The notes: a model not told the origin generated them from the sequence alone. A DNA stretch of 64,000 nucleotides from Nilaparvata lugens (GCF_014356525.2 NC_052505.1:8124171-8188170); one strand, 5' to 3'. Shown: positions 23,301-36,474, numbered from the stretch's first letter. Numbers and translations are program-made.

Positions 23301-25680
23301 TAATACAAAATGGTGATCTTTGTATGGCAATAAACAATGCGAATAATCTTTAACTTATATTATTCATGATTCAGATCAAAAATTCCATCAAGGGGACTAC
23401 TAAGAGCCAAATTCCATCGGCAATACCCACTAACGTTATTAACCACCTTGTGTTGAATTGGTCTGATGGATTTGATGTATAAATTGAACTCTTGAATGAA
23501 AAAGACTAAGAAATTGTCAAAAAACCACTGATTTATTGATAATTAGAAAGACCGGTTTGGGTTATTACACCATTGTCAATCTCTGATAAACTTCTCTTTT
23601 TTCATTCAATATGAATAATTACCACAATATCAACTTCTCAACTACACAAAAATTGAACTCTTTTTGGTAATACAAGGTTTCCACTCCAAACAATTTGAAA
23701 ATATCAACTTGGTCAGGAAACGAATATTTCCGGAAGATTATTCGAAAAAGAACATTCAATGATGAAACACCCACAACTAAGTTCACTCGCAAAAAAGCTC
23801 TCAGTGAGAAAAAGTTTTTGAATAGCTACTAGTGAATCGAGTTGATAAGATGTAAGTAGACAGATTTTCTTCCCTTTGCGATAAGACTTGCGGGTCAAGA
23901 AGTTGCACAGTTCCAGTCAGATCTCTCTCTGGAGTTCTGTTCTGGTAGTTTGTTATATTTGCATAGCAAAGGGGTTTTTAGCGATAAGAAAAGAAAATTG
24001 AATAGCTTAGTCCGACGGAACGACGTATTCAGTCTCCAAGAAGAAATGGGCTACTTGGGCGTCGCCTGGTCTCCATCAACTAGAATCGTGTTTCCGCTCT
24101 CCTTTTTGATAATGGAGAGATACTGTGGCAAATTCCAAGAAAACAGATCACCGTACCTCAAGAAGTTCAATGGTGCGAGAAGCAGACCTTTCGAGATGAT
24201 TTTGTTGGCAAAGTTGAGCAAACAATCTCTGCTGTAGAGAAATTTCACGGAATACATCCGGATCATTAAGTAACAGTATTATCCTTGAAAAGGACTCTCA
24301 ATCTTTTTAGGATCTCAAGACTCTTCAGAATATCTGAGAGATCTTTACTGAAGTTTCCCGTTACATTTCCGAAAGAAGACGAATGATGGGAAATATAAGA
24401 ATGCTGTTATTTGCACAATTAATTTTTATCAAAATTAGGGAAATGTAACAGGAATTCTGTAACAAAATTAGGGAAATGTAACCAGAACAGTTCTGGATTT
24501 ATCCTGTTGATTCTCTCCCAATCATTAATTGGAATGTAATAAATAAACAAATTTATTTGATTTCAGTTGCAGTTGATTTCAATATACCTACTTATCGATT
24601 TACACAGTCATTTCTATGCTCATGAGACTACTTTTCATTTGATTCATCATGATTCATATGAGACACTTTTTCATTTGATTTATAATGATCCATGGCCCTG
24701 AAATGTGACTGCGGTCAAGACTCGAGATTTATCTCCATTTTTATTGTGAGAAGTTAAAAAGTGGATATTTAAATAATCATATCAAGTAAATATGCATGAA
24801 AATTGAACCTAGGTAGCTAGGTAATCATCATTATTACCATCGAATTGAGTACCATTCGAATTCGAGTACCATTTGTGTAGCAACTACTCAGTACTGGATC
24901 AATTCCACATCGATGACAACTCTACTAATCCTCATCGATGCTAATCTTTTTCTAAAATTATTTGCAGTGAATAGGTTACTAGTGTTGTCAATCGATAGTA
25001 TTTTCATTTTCAGTAGAATAATATTTATTTGCTCTTGCTCAAGACATAATTGATATTACGCTAAAACAATGCTTTGAACTACATTATTGTACAGAATAAA
25101 CAAGGCAACTTTCTGCGATTAAATCAGTAATTTCGTTTCGTTTACAATGAGGGGAACTAGAGCTCTGTCAATCCTACACACCACGTTTCACATTCAAGAA
25201 CAAGATCGCTGAAATGGTTTGCATAGTCGATGATTGGTTTTTCACCTTTTGTTGCGCTTGCGGTGTGTGCTGGCTGTAGTTGGGAATTATTGTGAAAGGG
25301 AAAAGCAAATTCAGCAAGTGCCGACTATACTACAGTGAGCTTTATTTATTCGCCTTTGAAGGTAACTTCAACCTCCAGCAGCAACATTTAGCGCTGTTGT
25401 GGAACAGCTCCCATAACCCATATTACCTTCATTTATTACGTCGCCTACTTTGCATTTGTGGGTTTGACGATCATCTCGGAGGCGCAACCGAGACGTAATC
25501 GTCCAATATATCTTGCCAAATGTTTCGGGCGTGTGTATAGCCAGCCCATTTCATAGGTGACTGCCTTCGCTAACAGGATTGCGGTCTATCATTTTCTTAG
25601 AACGGCTTTGGACATTGATTGACAAAGTCTGATCAGTTACTGACAAGTCACTGCTCCATCTTCTTTTTCTCCCACTCTCT
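20346..25680. other. Gene-poor stretch with unassigned open frames
   Basis: Overlapping open frames on both strands at 20,528-21,086 (up to 138 codons plus, 115 codons minus) and 23,713-24,266 show no recognisable domain; coding strand is undecided and there is no splice context. 23,495-23,660 is a dispersed repeat shared with 62,440-62,535. A short near-tandem repeat (CAAAATTAGGGAAATGTAAC) lies at about 24,430-24,486. Confidence 0.45.
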
Positions 25681-25688
25681 TTTCTTCT

Positions 25689-26035
25689 CCCTCATCTTCT
25701 TCTTCTTCTTCTTCTTCTTCTTCTTCTTCTTCTTCTTCTCCTCCTCCTCCTCCTCCTCCTCCTTCTTCTTCTTCCTCTATTCTTCTTCTTCTTCTTCTTC
25801 TTCTTCTTCTTCTTCTTCTTCTTCTTCTTCTTCTTCTTCTTCTTCTTCTTCTTCTTCTTCTTCTCTTCTTCTTCTTCTTCTTCTTTCCCTCCTCCTCCTC
25901 CTCTTCCACCTCCTCCTCCTTCATCTCTTCCTTCTCCTCTTCCTCCTTCTTTCCCTCCTCCTCCTTCTCTTTCTTCTTCTCCTCTTCTTCCTCCTCTTTC
26001 TCCTCTCCCTTTTCCTTTTTCTTCTATTTCTTCCA
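25689..26035. repeat. Polypyrimidine tract with long (TTC)n arrays
   Basis: About 350 bases almost entirely C and T on the plus strand. (TTC)n arrays occur at 25,696-25,739 and 25,788-25,861 (about 25 uninterrupted units), with (TCC)n blocks between and after. Both strands are open in several frames only because of the low complexity; the predicted poly-Ser/Phe/Leu or poly-Lys/Arg/Glu products are not genes. The strand asymmetry and mirror-repeat character could support triplex DNA. Confidence 0.95.
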
Positions 26036-29000
26036 GCTGCTTTTCTACCCTCCACCCTTTAGAATCTTCCAACTCAACCTTAACATTCTTCCCTTTCTCT
26101 TATCATTTTATCATTTTTGGTTTTTTCCTCTTCGAATCCTTAACATTCCAAGGAAGACGTTGATAACAAATTGATTAGACAGTGGATTAATGTCTGCCCT
26201 GGCTTGTGTTCATAAATCTCAGACAGATGATGAATTTCCATCTGAATGATACGTGGAAAGTGAGAATGTCTCATTCTTTTTCATGATATTGGTGAGCGAA
26301 GATCGCTATTGAGCTATCAATCATATCTTCAACACTTTCATGATGAATCTCTATGAATAATAAATGTAGTGTCGCCGAATACTGAGAACACGGCATCTGT
26401 CAAGTGGGGAATGTTGCTATGATGAATTCTTCCAAACAGACTTCTTTTCCTGCCTACTCTATAGAATCAGATCTCCAATATAATATTGGCTTTGATTTTA
26501 AATTGAGAAATTACTGATCGTGAGGAATAAGGAAGCATTTTCTCATTTCTGTGTGCATAAGATTGCAAGTGCACTAGACACGGCTCTAGTGATTTATAGC
26601 TAGCGGTATAAACTTCTCAATCTAGACTCATTGTGAAAGGAGTACTTCTGAACTCTAATATTTCTATTAATTCATCAATCTACCCCCATCAATCTAAGGG
26701 TATATTGTGTATTGTTTGTACTTTCTAAGAAGAAGAATAAAGATAATTTCAATTTCAATCTTTGAAACAACAATAAATGTGGATGAAGCTTCACAAGTTA
26801 TGTTTTCCGAATTATTACTGATAATAATTTTTTGATTAACCAATACAATAATACAAATTCACATAAAATGTAGAAAACAAAACAACAAATATAAATGCAC
26901 TACCAGCAATAACAAATAATATATATAATTTATTTCTTATTTATTTATGATTCCCACATCAAAACGAAAAAGTAAACGAAAATAATAAACGAAAATGTGA
27001 TGTCACGCTACTGTTGAATCATACCAGCTAACTTTATTGGAAAAAATGGCTAGGTATCATAATAAGAATAGACACATGAGAGTGGGAAATTCAATAAATC
27101 GATTAGCTAGATGGCCGGAACCCGTAACTCAAAGAACAGTCTAGACAAAGAAGTCTAGAAAAACACCACAATTAAAATGGATCTACGTAGGTTCCATATC
27201 GGACGTATCCAGAGATTTTTGACCGCAAAATAGATTTATTATCAACTAGGAAAACTGAGACTCTTTTTCCCTAGGACAACATCAATTTATAAAGTTGAGC
27301 TACTATCTGAGCCGAGGCGGAAGTTGCAAAAGGTCGTGCTCGCCTATTCCCTCGGCCGCGTCCATACACTTCTTTGTGCGAAGTTCATCGATCCCTCTTG
27401 TGCGACAGCTTTCTCTGTGATTAAGTTTCTTGCCGGACGGTTACAGTACTTGTCGATTTTCGCCATGTCCACTACAATCGGTCTGTCTTTTTTCACTCAC
27501 TCGGTCTTGTCTGACACATTTGTGGCCAAATCGCTCGCTCTGTGCTCCGTCCTGATGACAACACCGCACTGTTCATTTCCAGCGACACATCCTCAATCGA
27601 GTCGATGTCTCATGTCAGCTCTGTAGATTAGGAAGAGTTCACTTGATAGGAATTCATTCAGTTTAAAATATTGTGATATGACTCAGTCACTAATTCATGT
27701 GTTTGAATAAGAAATAGCACACTCTGACAGTTACAGTATTATTACAGTATATGTTAAATGATAAATGATAATGACTCTTATATATAGTATACTGTATACT
27801 GTATACCGTATACTGTATATAGTATACAGTATTCGGTATTATTATTATTTCGATAATAATAATAATGATATCGAGTGACCTGGCTGGTTCAAGTCTGGTG
27901 TCAGAGTTTTCAAGTCGCAACTGATCAATTTCATCAGTTTTAATCATTATTTTGATAATAAAATAGCTCTGTTGAGTGCGGAAGAATTGTGTGGAGTCGA
28001 TGTCGATGATATAATTTTGAAACTCTTCTCAATTGAATCGAATTATGCAGTAAATATTGCAATTGAATTTCTCTGCCAATGAATGAATGAAATGATGAGG
28101 AGAATATGTGAAAAACTATTTGTAGATGTACTAAACACCTTCATTTTCTAACTGTCTGAGGGTTAACATTTCAATATATGCTATAAGAGAATTGCTATTT
28201 TTATCAGAATAACTTATCCAAATAAATTCCCATCCCAGATTCCAGTCATCCCAGCTCCGGTTACTGTGAGAAATCTGATGTAGGAATTATTAAATTTCAA
28301 TCGTCATTGGTGCAGGAACCGAACAGTTGCAATATCAATAATTTACATTTCACTGGATGACCCGATCGCTGCAGCGTTCTGCTTGCAAAGATAATCAAAG
28401 AGATTCTGCTAATAACGAATTTACAGAGCCGTCAACCTCTTTGCTACTGAAATTTGATGCCGATTGGTATGATGCGGTAATGCATCTGAGGCCAGAAGAT
28501 ACAACATAATGTCAGATATAAGTCAGAAACACACTTTCACCATCAAGCGTCCATAGTGAAACCACACATCTGAGGCAACAGGAATGCGGTTTTCAACCAT
28601 TAGTGTGCTGGAATTGTAAAGTAAAACCTGGATCCAATGGACAGCTGTTTAAATGATGTACGCTGGGTTGTGGAATCGATTCAGATTCACCGGCAGTATA
28701 TTTCATTACGAAACTAGGTACGTCATTAACAGCAATGCTGCGTTTTACCGTGGGCAAGTAATGATGTAGTTGGAAAATTATCTAAATAGTATTACCATAC
28801 AATATAATATTATTTATTATGTTCCTGTTCATCTTTTTACATTACATTGATTCACCTTGATGTTTATTGTCAATTTTTTCAATGATAGTGGAGTAGGCCT
28901 ACCCACTTTCGGGAATAATGGCAATTCAATTTCTATAATACACAAATTGATTGAATAGTTTTGTTAATAGAATAGTTTAGTTTAGTTGATTGAATAGTTA

Positions 29001-29040
29001 GTTTTGACGCATTAAAGATCTCATCCAGAAGTATGAGAAA
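26036..29040. other. Gene-free stretch
   Basis: AT-rich. Holds a GC-richer island at 27,310-27,626 (open on the plus strand for 100 codons, no recognisable product) and nested GTATAC/CTGTATA palindromic repeats at 27,779-27,835. No confident gene. Confidence 0.5.
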
Positions 29041-29142
29041 ATGGTGTGATAATAATGGATATCGGGGGACCGAGCTTCGCTCTAAAGTGTAAAAGCATAG
29101 AAAATTTGTAACGAAAGATTGAATTTCGGCCTATAGTCTATA

Positions 29143-29260
29143 TTTATTTATTCATTTTCTCAGTCGTACAATTATTTTTACAGTTATATGAGGTGGCACA
29201 ACAGGCTCATGCCCAAAACCGTCTCTTTCAAATTTATACTACAGTCCAAATCAAAATCTA
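29143..29260 (-). mobile_element. Retroposon 3' tail (family R), minus orientation
   Basis: TTTATTTATTCATTTT tail then GGCACAACAGGCTCATGCCC and AAAACCGTCTCTTTC; the same order of motifs occurs at 43,123-43,260. Interpreted as the 3' end of a minus-strand LINE or SINE. Confidence 0.5.
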
Positions 29261-29426
29261 GGTTTGATGAGTGATTGTAACTCATCAAAATAACAATTTA
29301 TTCACACTTCAAAAAACAAACACATAATCAATTACAAATAGATTTACTATGAATTCGTTTTGGAATGATATACTATGTTTGCTACAATATTTGTTAATAT
29401 ACTATTATTAGTACTATATGTACTAA

Positions 29427-30102
29427 TAGCCGTCAGGCTCGCTTCGCTCGCCATATCCGTCTAGCAAGGGGGCTCCACCCCCTGGACCCCCGACTGGATC
29501 GACCAAAAATGAGATCAGCAGGCTCGCTTCGCTCGCCTGCATTTTCCATTTGAGCATGCTTCATTACATTAGAAAGTCAAAGTACTGAGAAAACGCAGAA
29601 GAGCTGTGAAAAGCGTTGGAAAAACGCTGATTTTGAGCGTATCTTTGATGAAATATCAAAGTCATCTTATTACAAAATTTTGAGACCCTAGCTTAACCTC
29701 TGTACCAAATTTGAACATTTCCTGTCTATTACTTGATGAAAGAACTGAGAAAACACAAAAAACCGCTAATTTTGGGCGTATCTTTGGCGTTATTTCAAAT
29801 TCCTTCTAACGCGACATTATTACACCCTAGCTGAGCTAAATTTGAACATTTTCTGTTTATTTATTCTCGATAATGCTGGGAGAACGCTAAAAAAACAATG
29901 GAAAAACGCAGATCTTGGGCATATCTTTGGAAATTTTTCCAAATCCGTTCTTAGTGCGCCTCTGAAAGGCCAACTGAACATATCTACCAAATTTGAAATT
30001 TTATGTCATATTTTTATCATATATTAGGACGATCCAGTCGGGGGTCCAGGCTAAACGTCTGGCTAAACGGATATGACGAGCGAAGCGAGCCTGATGGCTT
30101 GT
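29427..30102. mobile_element. Non-autonomous TIR element, about 676 bp
   Basis: Long terminal inverted repeats of roughly 70 bases: the left AGCCGTCAGGCTCGCTTCGC...CCCGACTGGATCG pairs with the right CGATCCAGTCGGG...GCGAAGCGAGCCTGATGGCT. Inside are three degenerate tandem units of about 120-130 bp, each with an AACGC(T)GATTTTGGGCGTATC-like core and a CAAATTTGAACATTTTCTGT-like phrase. No transposase frame. Target duplication unclear. Confidence 0.75.
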
Positions 30103-30404
30103 AATATAATATAATATTCCCAGGAATAGCTCTGATTGAAGTAGCAGTGCCCAATCAATTTTTCCGCGATAAATGCATTTCAATCTTCAACTTGGTGCCA
30201 ACCTAACAAAGTCAACTCAACTTAATGCCAACCCTTTAAATTATTAATTTAGTTACCAGTTAACAACTGTTTGAAAGAGGTACTCTCTTTAGATTATAGT
30301 TCTATATTAACATATGGTATGGACATTCCAATTATAATTAAGAGATTGGAATAAGAAGAATATACATGCTAAAAGACGAATTTTAAACCCTTAAAAACCA
30401 CCCT

Positions 30405-30570
30405 TAGAGTTAAAATTTTTCCAAATCCGTTTCTAGTGCACCTCTAAAGGGCCAACTGAACATACCTACCAAATTTGAACGTTTTTGGTACGGTAGATTT
30501 TTAGTTATGCGAGTGAGTGAGTCAGTCAGTCAGTCAGTGAGTGCCATTTCGTTTTTATATAATAATATAG
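30405..30570 (+). repeat. Fragment related to the 29.4-30.1 kb element, with (GTCA)n
   Basis: Shares CTCTAAAGGGCCAACTGAAC and CCAAATTTGAACGTTTT with the right part of the preceding element, then continues into GAGTGAGTGAGTCAGTCAGT and GCCATTTCGTTTTTATATAA. A solo-end fragment of the same or an allied family. Confidence 0.6.
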
Positions 30571-30779
30571 ATAAATTCTACACTAACAGGATCTAGTTAC
30601 TATTTTGGACTTTCTGAGGTAAACATGTTTTATAAAAATAGAGAAATGAACAAAAAAAAATTTTACTTGCTGAATTATTCTTCTCGTGAGATCAGCTGAG
30701 GAATATCCCACACATGCACTCGCTCACTCACTTCCATTACGGTATCGACAGACGACAAAATTTCCAGCTGTTTTTCCAA

Positions 30780-30995
30780 TGACGTATTTATCCTTTTAAT
30801 GTTCTTCAGCGAGTTATCTCAGGGTTGAGACCTAGTGCAATCGAATTTTCATATCATAAACCTACTTTGTTCCCAATTTCGTGAGAATCGTTAGAGCCGT
30901 TTCCGAGATCCGGTCACATACAGATATAAATATAAACATCTAAACATCTAAACATATGAACGGAAATTGCTTGTTTAAAAATATAGGATAATATA
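30780..30995 (+). mobile_element. RTE-like LINE 3' end (probable)
   Basis: Contains CCAATTTCGTGAGAATCGTT, AGCCGTTTCCGAGATCCGGT, then short ACATCTAA repeats and ATTGCTTGTTTAAAAATATA. This order resembles 3' ends of insect RTE-type LINEs as I know them; no coding sequence remains. Assignment is by recollection of the motif style, not by a search. Confidence 0.45.
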
Positions 30996-33900
30996 TGAAC
31001 AGAATTCATGCATTAACAATAAACCTCAATGGCTCAAGTCTCAAGATTTGAAAGAGAATGGGAAATTTCATAACTTCAAGTTTTAGGCTACCTCAATGAC
31101 TAATTTCGTGAGAGAAAAAGATTAAAAGAGCTTAAAAGATTTAAGCTCAAAGATATAAGAGAGAAGAGGTGGGGTGGATACTTTATTTCTACATGGCTTG
31201 TCGATATCAAAATTCTACACTAAGTTTCGATAGGTTTTGATTTGTGTTATCTTCGTCCGTGATTCACTCTCATCATCGGAAAAATGAGTCTTATTAATCG
31301 AGTTTCTTGAATTTGTGCGGTCAAACACCCATTTTACTACGACTAAGATTCATGTCGGACACAGCTTTGTTAGAAAAAATACATTTTTTCAACGGTGGAG
31401 AGGATGAGACAGAGTTCAGTTTATAATATATTTGAGCAATCAATGCAAAAAACTTGACTGTTTTAAATTTTTCATTTAATTCAATACGTCTATTCAATTA
31501 TATTTGATGGGTTAATCACTCGAAACTGTAGTCGTGTCTCAAAGACAAAAGAAAACGTATTTGTAATTCTATGTAATTGAATATTTTTGCAGATATAACA
31601 ATATGTGCTATCATGTACATTAGACTGTTTGGTGCAAATCACACTTATCACCGACGTCACTCTAAAGCAGCATTTCAGAATATTAATAAATCCTAGGTGG
31701 ATGTCTGTAACTCCTTTTTGACTTTTATTTCTTAACTTATATTCCGCAAGAGAGACTTGTGAGGTATCTTGGCTACACTGCGGGTTAACGGAGTCATTTC
31801 AAATATCACATCACTAGTTTTGCTATCTATCTCATACTGAGGACTACGGAGGCCCATTAATCTTTCCTCTTCTCCTCATGCGGCTTGCTCGCCTGCTGAC
31901 TCCAGTTAATAAAAACTTGACCACCAAGTAGTGGTAATATTTTTTCTGGACACAATATCATTCCTCCTTTTCTCGAGGGCGCAATATTCTGGAACATTCT
32001 CGCTTCAGAGATGAGAATCAATTCATGGCGATGGAATATGAGCTGATTCCTTATAAGAAATCTTCTCGTCAAACTTTCCTAGCAATCAAATGGAGTGAGA
32101 ATTTGAAATATACTATTATTTTAATATATCATATATTGAGACATATTATTATTATTATCATTTCAACCATTTGAAATGAGTATCAACTGCCTAAATCGAG
32201 GATTAATATACCTCTTTTAGACTAAATTTCAACCGAAATTCGGAAGTGGGATAGAAAGGGCTATAAGCATGTTTTATTTCATTCCCAATCATTTTATGAT
32301 TATGCGTTCTTGTCTCTGTTCAATTAACAAATAAACAAACCAATTTTAGGGAAATTAAACTCTAGGATTTCGTAGTTCATTGTCAGGAATCTTCAGGATA
32401 TTGTAGATACCAAATAAGTGATTAATAATCATATTTTTCGTCAAAACTGTATTTCATAACTAATTGAATGAATTAATATTAATCAATATTGATAAATGAA
32501 TTGATATTCATATCACTGCTGCTAGTGATTGGAAAGTCAGTAAAGAAGATTGTCTCTATTCACAAAAATATCAGGGTTTTTTATCTTGTAAATGACTTAC
32601 AATATTGCATATAATTGATTCTGAATTACGATATTCTATATATTCTGTTATATCACAATGTATTTACGAGTATGAATATATTTATAAGAATATCTCCACT
32701 CGTATTATCTTAAACAATAACTTTCCTGCTCGAAAAAACAAGGGGATGAGTTCATTCTATCTGCTTATCGTCTAAGAACTCAAGATTTTTAAGTTGATGA
32801 TCAAAGGTTTGATAGCTTCTGCTGAACGCTGAAAGCCTCCAGCTTCAACTCGGAGTTTGCTAAATTAAGAAATCGCTACGGTAGTTTGAATAATCTGCTG
32901 CGAGATATCTGAATGGACTGCTGAGTGCTAAATAATAAGTGGATAGTTATTATTTGATAGGTGATCATGAGAGTGGATATTCGAAATCTATTGGGTAGTT
33001 CGAATGAGGAAAATTCGTAGTCAGTATCAATGATTAAAAGTCCAATCTTCACAAGCTGAATGAAATGAATTTAAAAATAACATGAAGGTAGCTTCTAAAG
33101 AGATACTTCACAAACATCACAAGTGGAATTATTATAATTGCTTGAATGACCCAATGAGAGATATAAAAAGTTATCTAATCATTAGATTAATGCCTACTCT
33201 TTGAAATGAAGCTTAAAACAAAGTTGAAACTGGTTCAAGTAATACAAAAAGTAATTATCCAAAGCTTCAATCTCTTGCAGATTTTCATACTGAGCTCTCT
33301 GGAATAACACCTAGACCAATGACACAAAGAGAGGAAAAGTCATTAAAACTTTTTCTACTAGAAAGTGTCAAACCATTCTCTCCGCGTATCTCTCTAAAAA
33401 TGTCCTATTCTTAATGACTGCAACTTTTGAATGAATGAAAAAAGTTGGCTTTACTCATCTGGAGTATGCTTTATACACATTGTTGAAACATCTTATCGGG
33501 AACTACTATTCTCTGTCCCATTACTTGGTGAATTATGATTCATGATTGAATTTGTATGATTTCTATGACAAATCAAGATCGATTTTTGAAGAAAAATCTC
33601 TCCAATGACTTATTCTGGAAACAGGTCTTCCATCCTGTCATCAGTTGCATTCACTTTTGTTCCAATTGTTTATTGGAAGGTAGTGTAGACTTTTCTACGG
33701 TGGGCTCTCCTAGGAACTCATTCAGTGTGGACTCCCCTAAAATTCAAAATTTGATCAATAATAAAAATATTCAAAGCACACTTGATATTACACTAATAAA
33801 TAATAACCACACCGTTGAATGTGTTGGTATTGAGGTGATTATTGAATGTAGGCCTCACTTCTGCCAGCTGTATCAGTCATCGATACAGTACCTGTTATCT

Positions 33901-36470
33901 AAAAGTGTTCCATTTTCAGCGGCACTTTGCATCATGAGAGAAGAGCTTTTGTCAATAGTGTTTAGTGATAGAGAAATTAGATAATTAGATAAAATTCAAT
34001 ATGAGATTCTCAGATATTCATGCCCAGTATACAACACACTTAAATCTAATACACTCAAATCTAATAGACCAGGTCTTATAAGATCTAATGGATCTTATCT
34101 GTACCTATAGATTTAATATAGTTTCGATGCCTTATTAAATTCAAAACGTGTACTATAAAAGCCGAGCATCAGAGTAACACTGAGTTTAGTTTATTCAAAA
34201 GGCATTGAACAATAAAGGCGGATTCATACACATCAGTATCAATTGAAGTGTTTGTTACAGTCTTATCATTCCCATAAGCTCTAGTCAGAGAAAACGTTTA
34301 TATTAATCTGTATGTAGTTATAGGCTCTAGTACATAGTAATAGGAATAAGACTATTCATACTCGCTGCCGGACTGAGTGGGAATAGTCCCATTAAAGCTC
34401 ATGCTAATAGATGAAATTCGATAATTTTTTTCTGCTTGTGCTATATTTTCATTGTAACGATCACTGTCTCTGAGACTGATACGTATGGGAATCCGTCTGA
34501 AACACTAGTTGTGCCGACAGCAACGATGTAGTGCTTCGATCGATGGTGACCCGTTGCAAGCTGCAAGTGACGTGATGTATGTGCGCTGTTCGATGCAGTT
34601 GTGGTGGCAGGAGATGCGAATTTTCTCCTAGCCAACAGCAATCTTCCGCATTCATTGTATTTGCAATGTTGCAGCAGCCATGTTGCAGCGTGCTTCTTTA
34701 TTGCGTGGTATGCCACAATCACAGCGCCATGACACTTACAAGCCACCACTCAAAGCGATTCACCGGCCGCAAATTCAATTCGAAGACCCAATTATTGCAG
34801 GGTTGCAGCGGACTCGTTGTTTAGGAGACCGACAGTATTGAAATTCTCCCCAATGCCGATAATGGTAATTATTGTGTCCGGTGTCCACTCAATCCAATTA
34901 ACAAAAATCGTGCACTGTTACTTTCACCTTTGATGAGGATTTGGAAGCCTGTAGCTGGTGAAATTGTGATGGTAATCAGTAGAACAGGAATGCTGATTCC
35001 GTTGAGAGGTCATCGGCGGCACAGAGCGAGCATGGCTTTTCATTGCACTTGAGTATTCGAGAAATTTTCATCAAATTCTTTCAATTGATTTTTTGCTATC
35101 ATGTCGAGTATTTCAGTTGAGAATTGGCGAGAAAAAATGTTTCTACACTTAAAAAAGGAGTTTGTGATGTATTATTTAGAATTTGCACACTATTTTCTAT
35201 TGATATAATCACTTATACTTAACTCACAATCTAAATTGGTTTCTGATAATGTACCTATGATACATTGTATCTCAGGTATTTACAAAGAAAATTTGTCGTT
35301 TTGTACTGTCATACCAAAATAATCATAGCAATCAATTATTAATCCTTGAACGTCATTAATCATTGTTGCAATGTTAAAACAAACTAAGAGAAATAACAAT
35401 AAGTTCCACGTTGATTGTGAAATTGTACATTGGTGAGGGAGGTTTTGGTCGATATGAAAAACTAGTATATTTCTAAATATTATCATAATGACTTCATCAA
35501 CCACGTCTAGAGATCTCGCCTAAATTTAAAAAGGCAACACTAAATCTCGCCTACTCATTTACATAATAAATTTTCGCCTGTCCACATCATTTTGATATTA
35601 TGTGATCTGATTCTATTCAATCTGAGTAAATCAATAATCAGTAACATAAATTATATCGATATTGCGTATTCTTATTCCAACGTTAATCCACTATGCTCCA
35701 TACTAGAGATCATGTAATTATTTTTATTTCCTGGTTTCCTGGAGAATTAATTGCAAATCTTCCATCCCAAGCTCATTAGATGAATGGTGCAGTAGTATTA
35801 TCATGCTACGATTCAAATCTCTGTAGATTAGATATCAGTTGGGGATGGATATTAAACAGCAGGTTAATGAGTTTTTTCAAAAGCAGACTTCATTTCTAGT
35901 GTTCTGCTCGTTTCTATTAAGTGCACGCCTGTTAATTCACATAAAGACCAACCGATCAGGATTGCACCTTCGATGGAACATACGCTGAAAGCAAGTGATA
36001 TCCAATACAGAGTTTTACAGCACAACATTCGTTTATTTATTTGTATCCATTCGAAAAAAGTGTTCATGATGCCGTTTGTCTGAGACACAAAGTGACCGCT
36101 TGTCAAATTCTCGCAGTGCGCCAACAAAGGAGCCTTTTGCATGGCTTTTATTGGTTTCCGGACTCCATGGTAATTTTTCCACCTCACTATTCACTAAAAC
36201 ATGACAGTCTAGTGGCCTGCTATGTCTATGTGCCTGTGTAAAACTCTCCCGGGACATTTTTGTGTAGTCCTTTACGGTTTTGTCACGGCGCTTGAAAGCA
36301 TTCTACTGAAATATTTGCCATGCTATGAAAAGTCTTTTAACAAATTCTGTTGGAAGGTGAAACATTGTATTGGAAGAGTCAAAGCGACTGAAACTTCATT
36401 CCGAGATCAATAGGTGATGAACTGGGCGGTATGTTATGACGTTATTCTTTATATTTAAATAACGATTAGC
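30996..36470. other. Gene-poor stretch
   Basis: A 142-codon open frame at 33,556-33,984 (plus) is the longest non-repeat frame here but has no recognisable domain, no signal and no splice context. A consensus TATA box (TATAAAAG, 34,154-34,161) lies 250 bases before a 20-codon frame at 34,411-34,473. A GC-richer block spans 34,450-34,830 with overlapping frames on both strands. No gene could be established. Confidence 0.4.
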
Positions 36471-36474
36471 CTCC

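Noticed and set aside
23713..24266. Candidate C-terminal exon of an ionotropic receptor (SPYLKKFN phrase on plus strand)
   Set aside because: Resemblance limited to a few residues; opposite strand equally open; no upstream exons found.
25619..26072. Open frames of 95-147 codons on both strands
   Set aside because: They arise entirely from the polypyrimidine tract; products are homopolymeric Ser/Phe/Leu or Lys/Arg/Glu.
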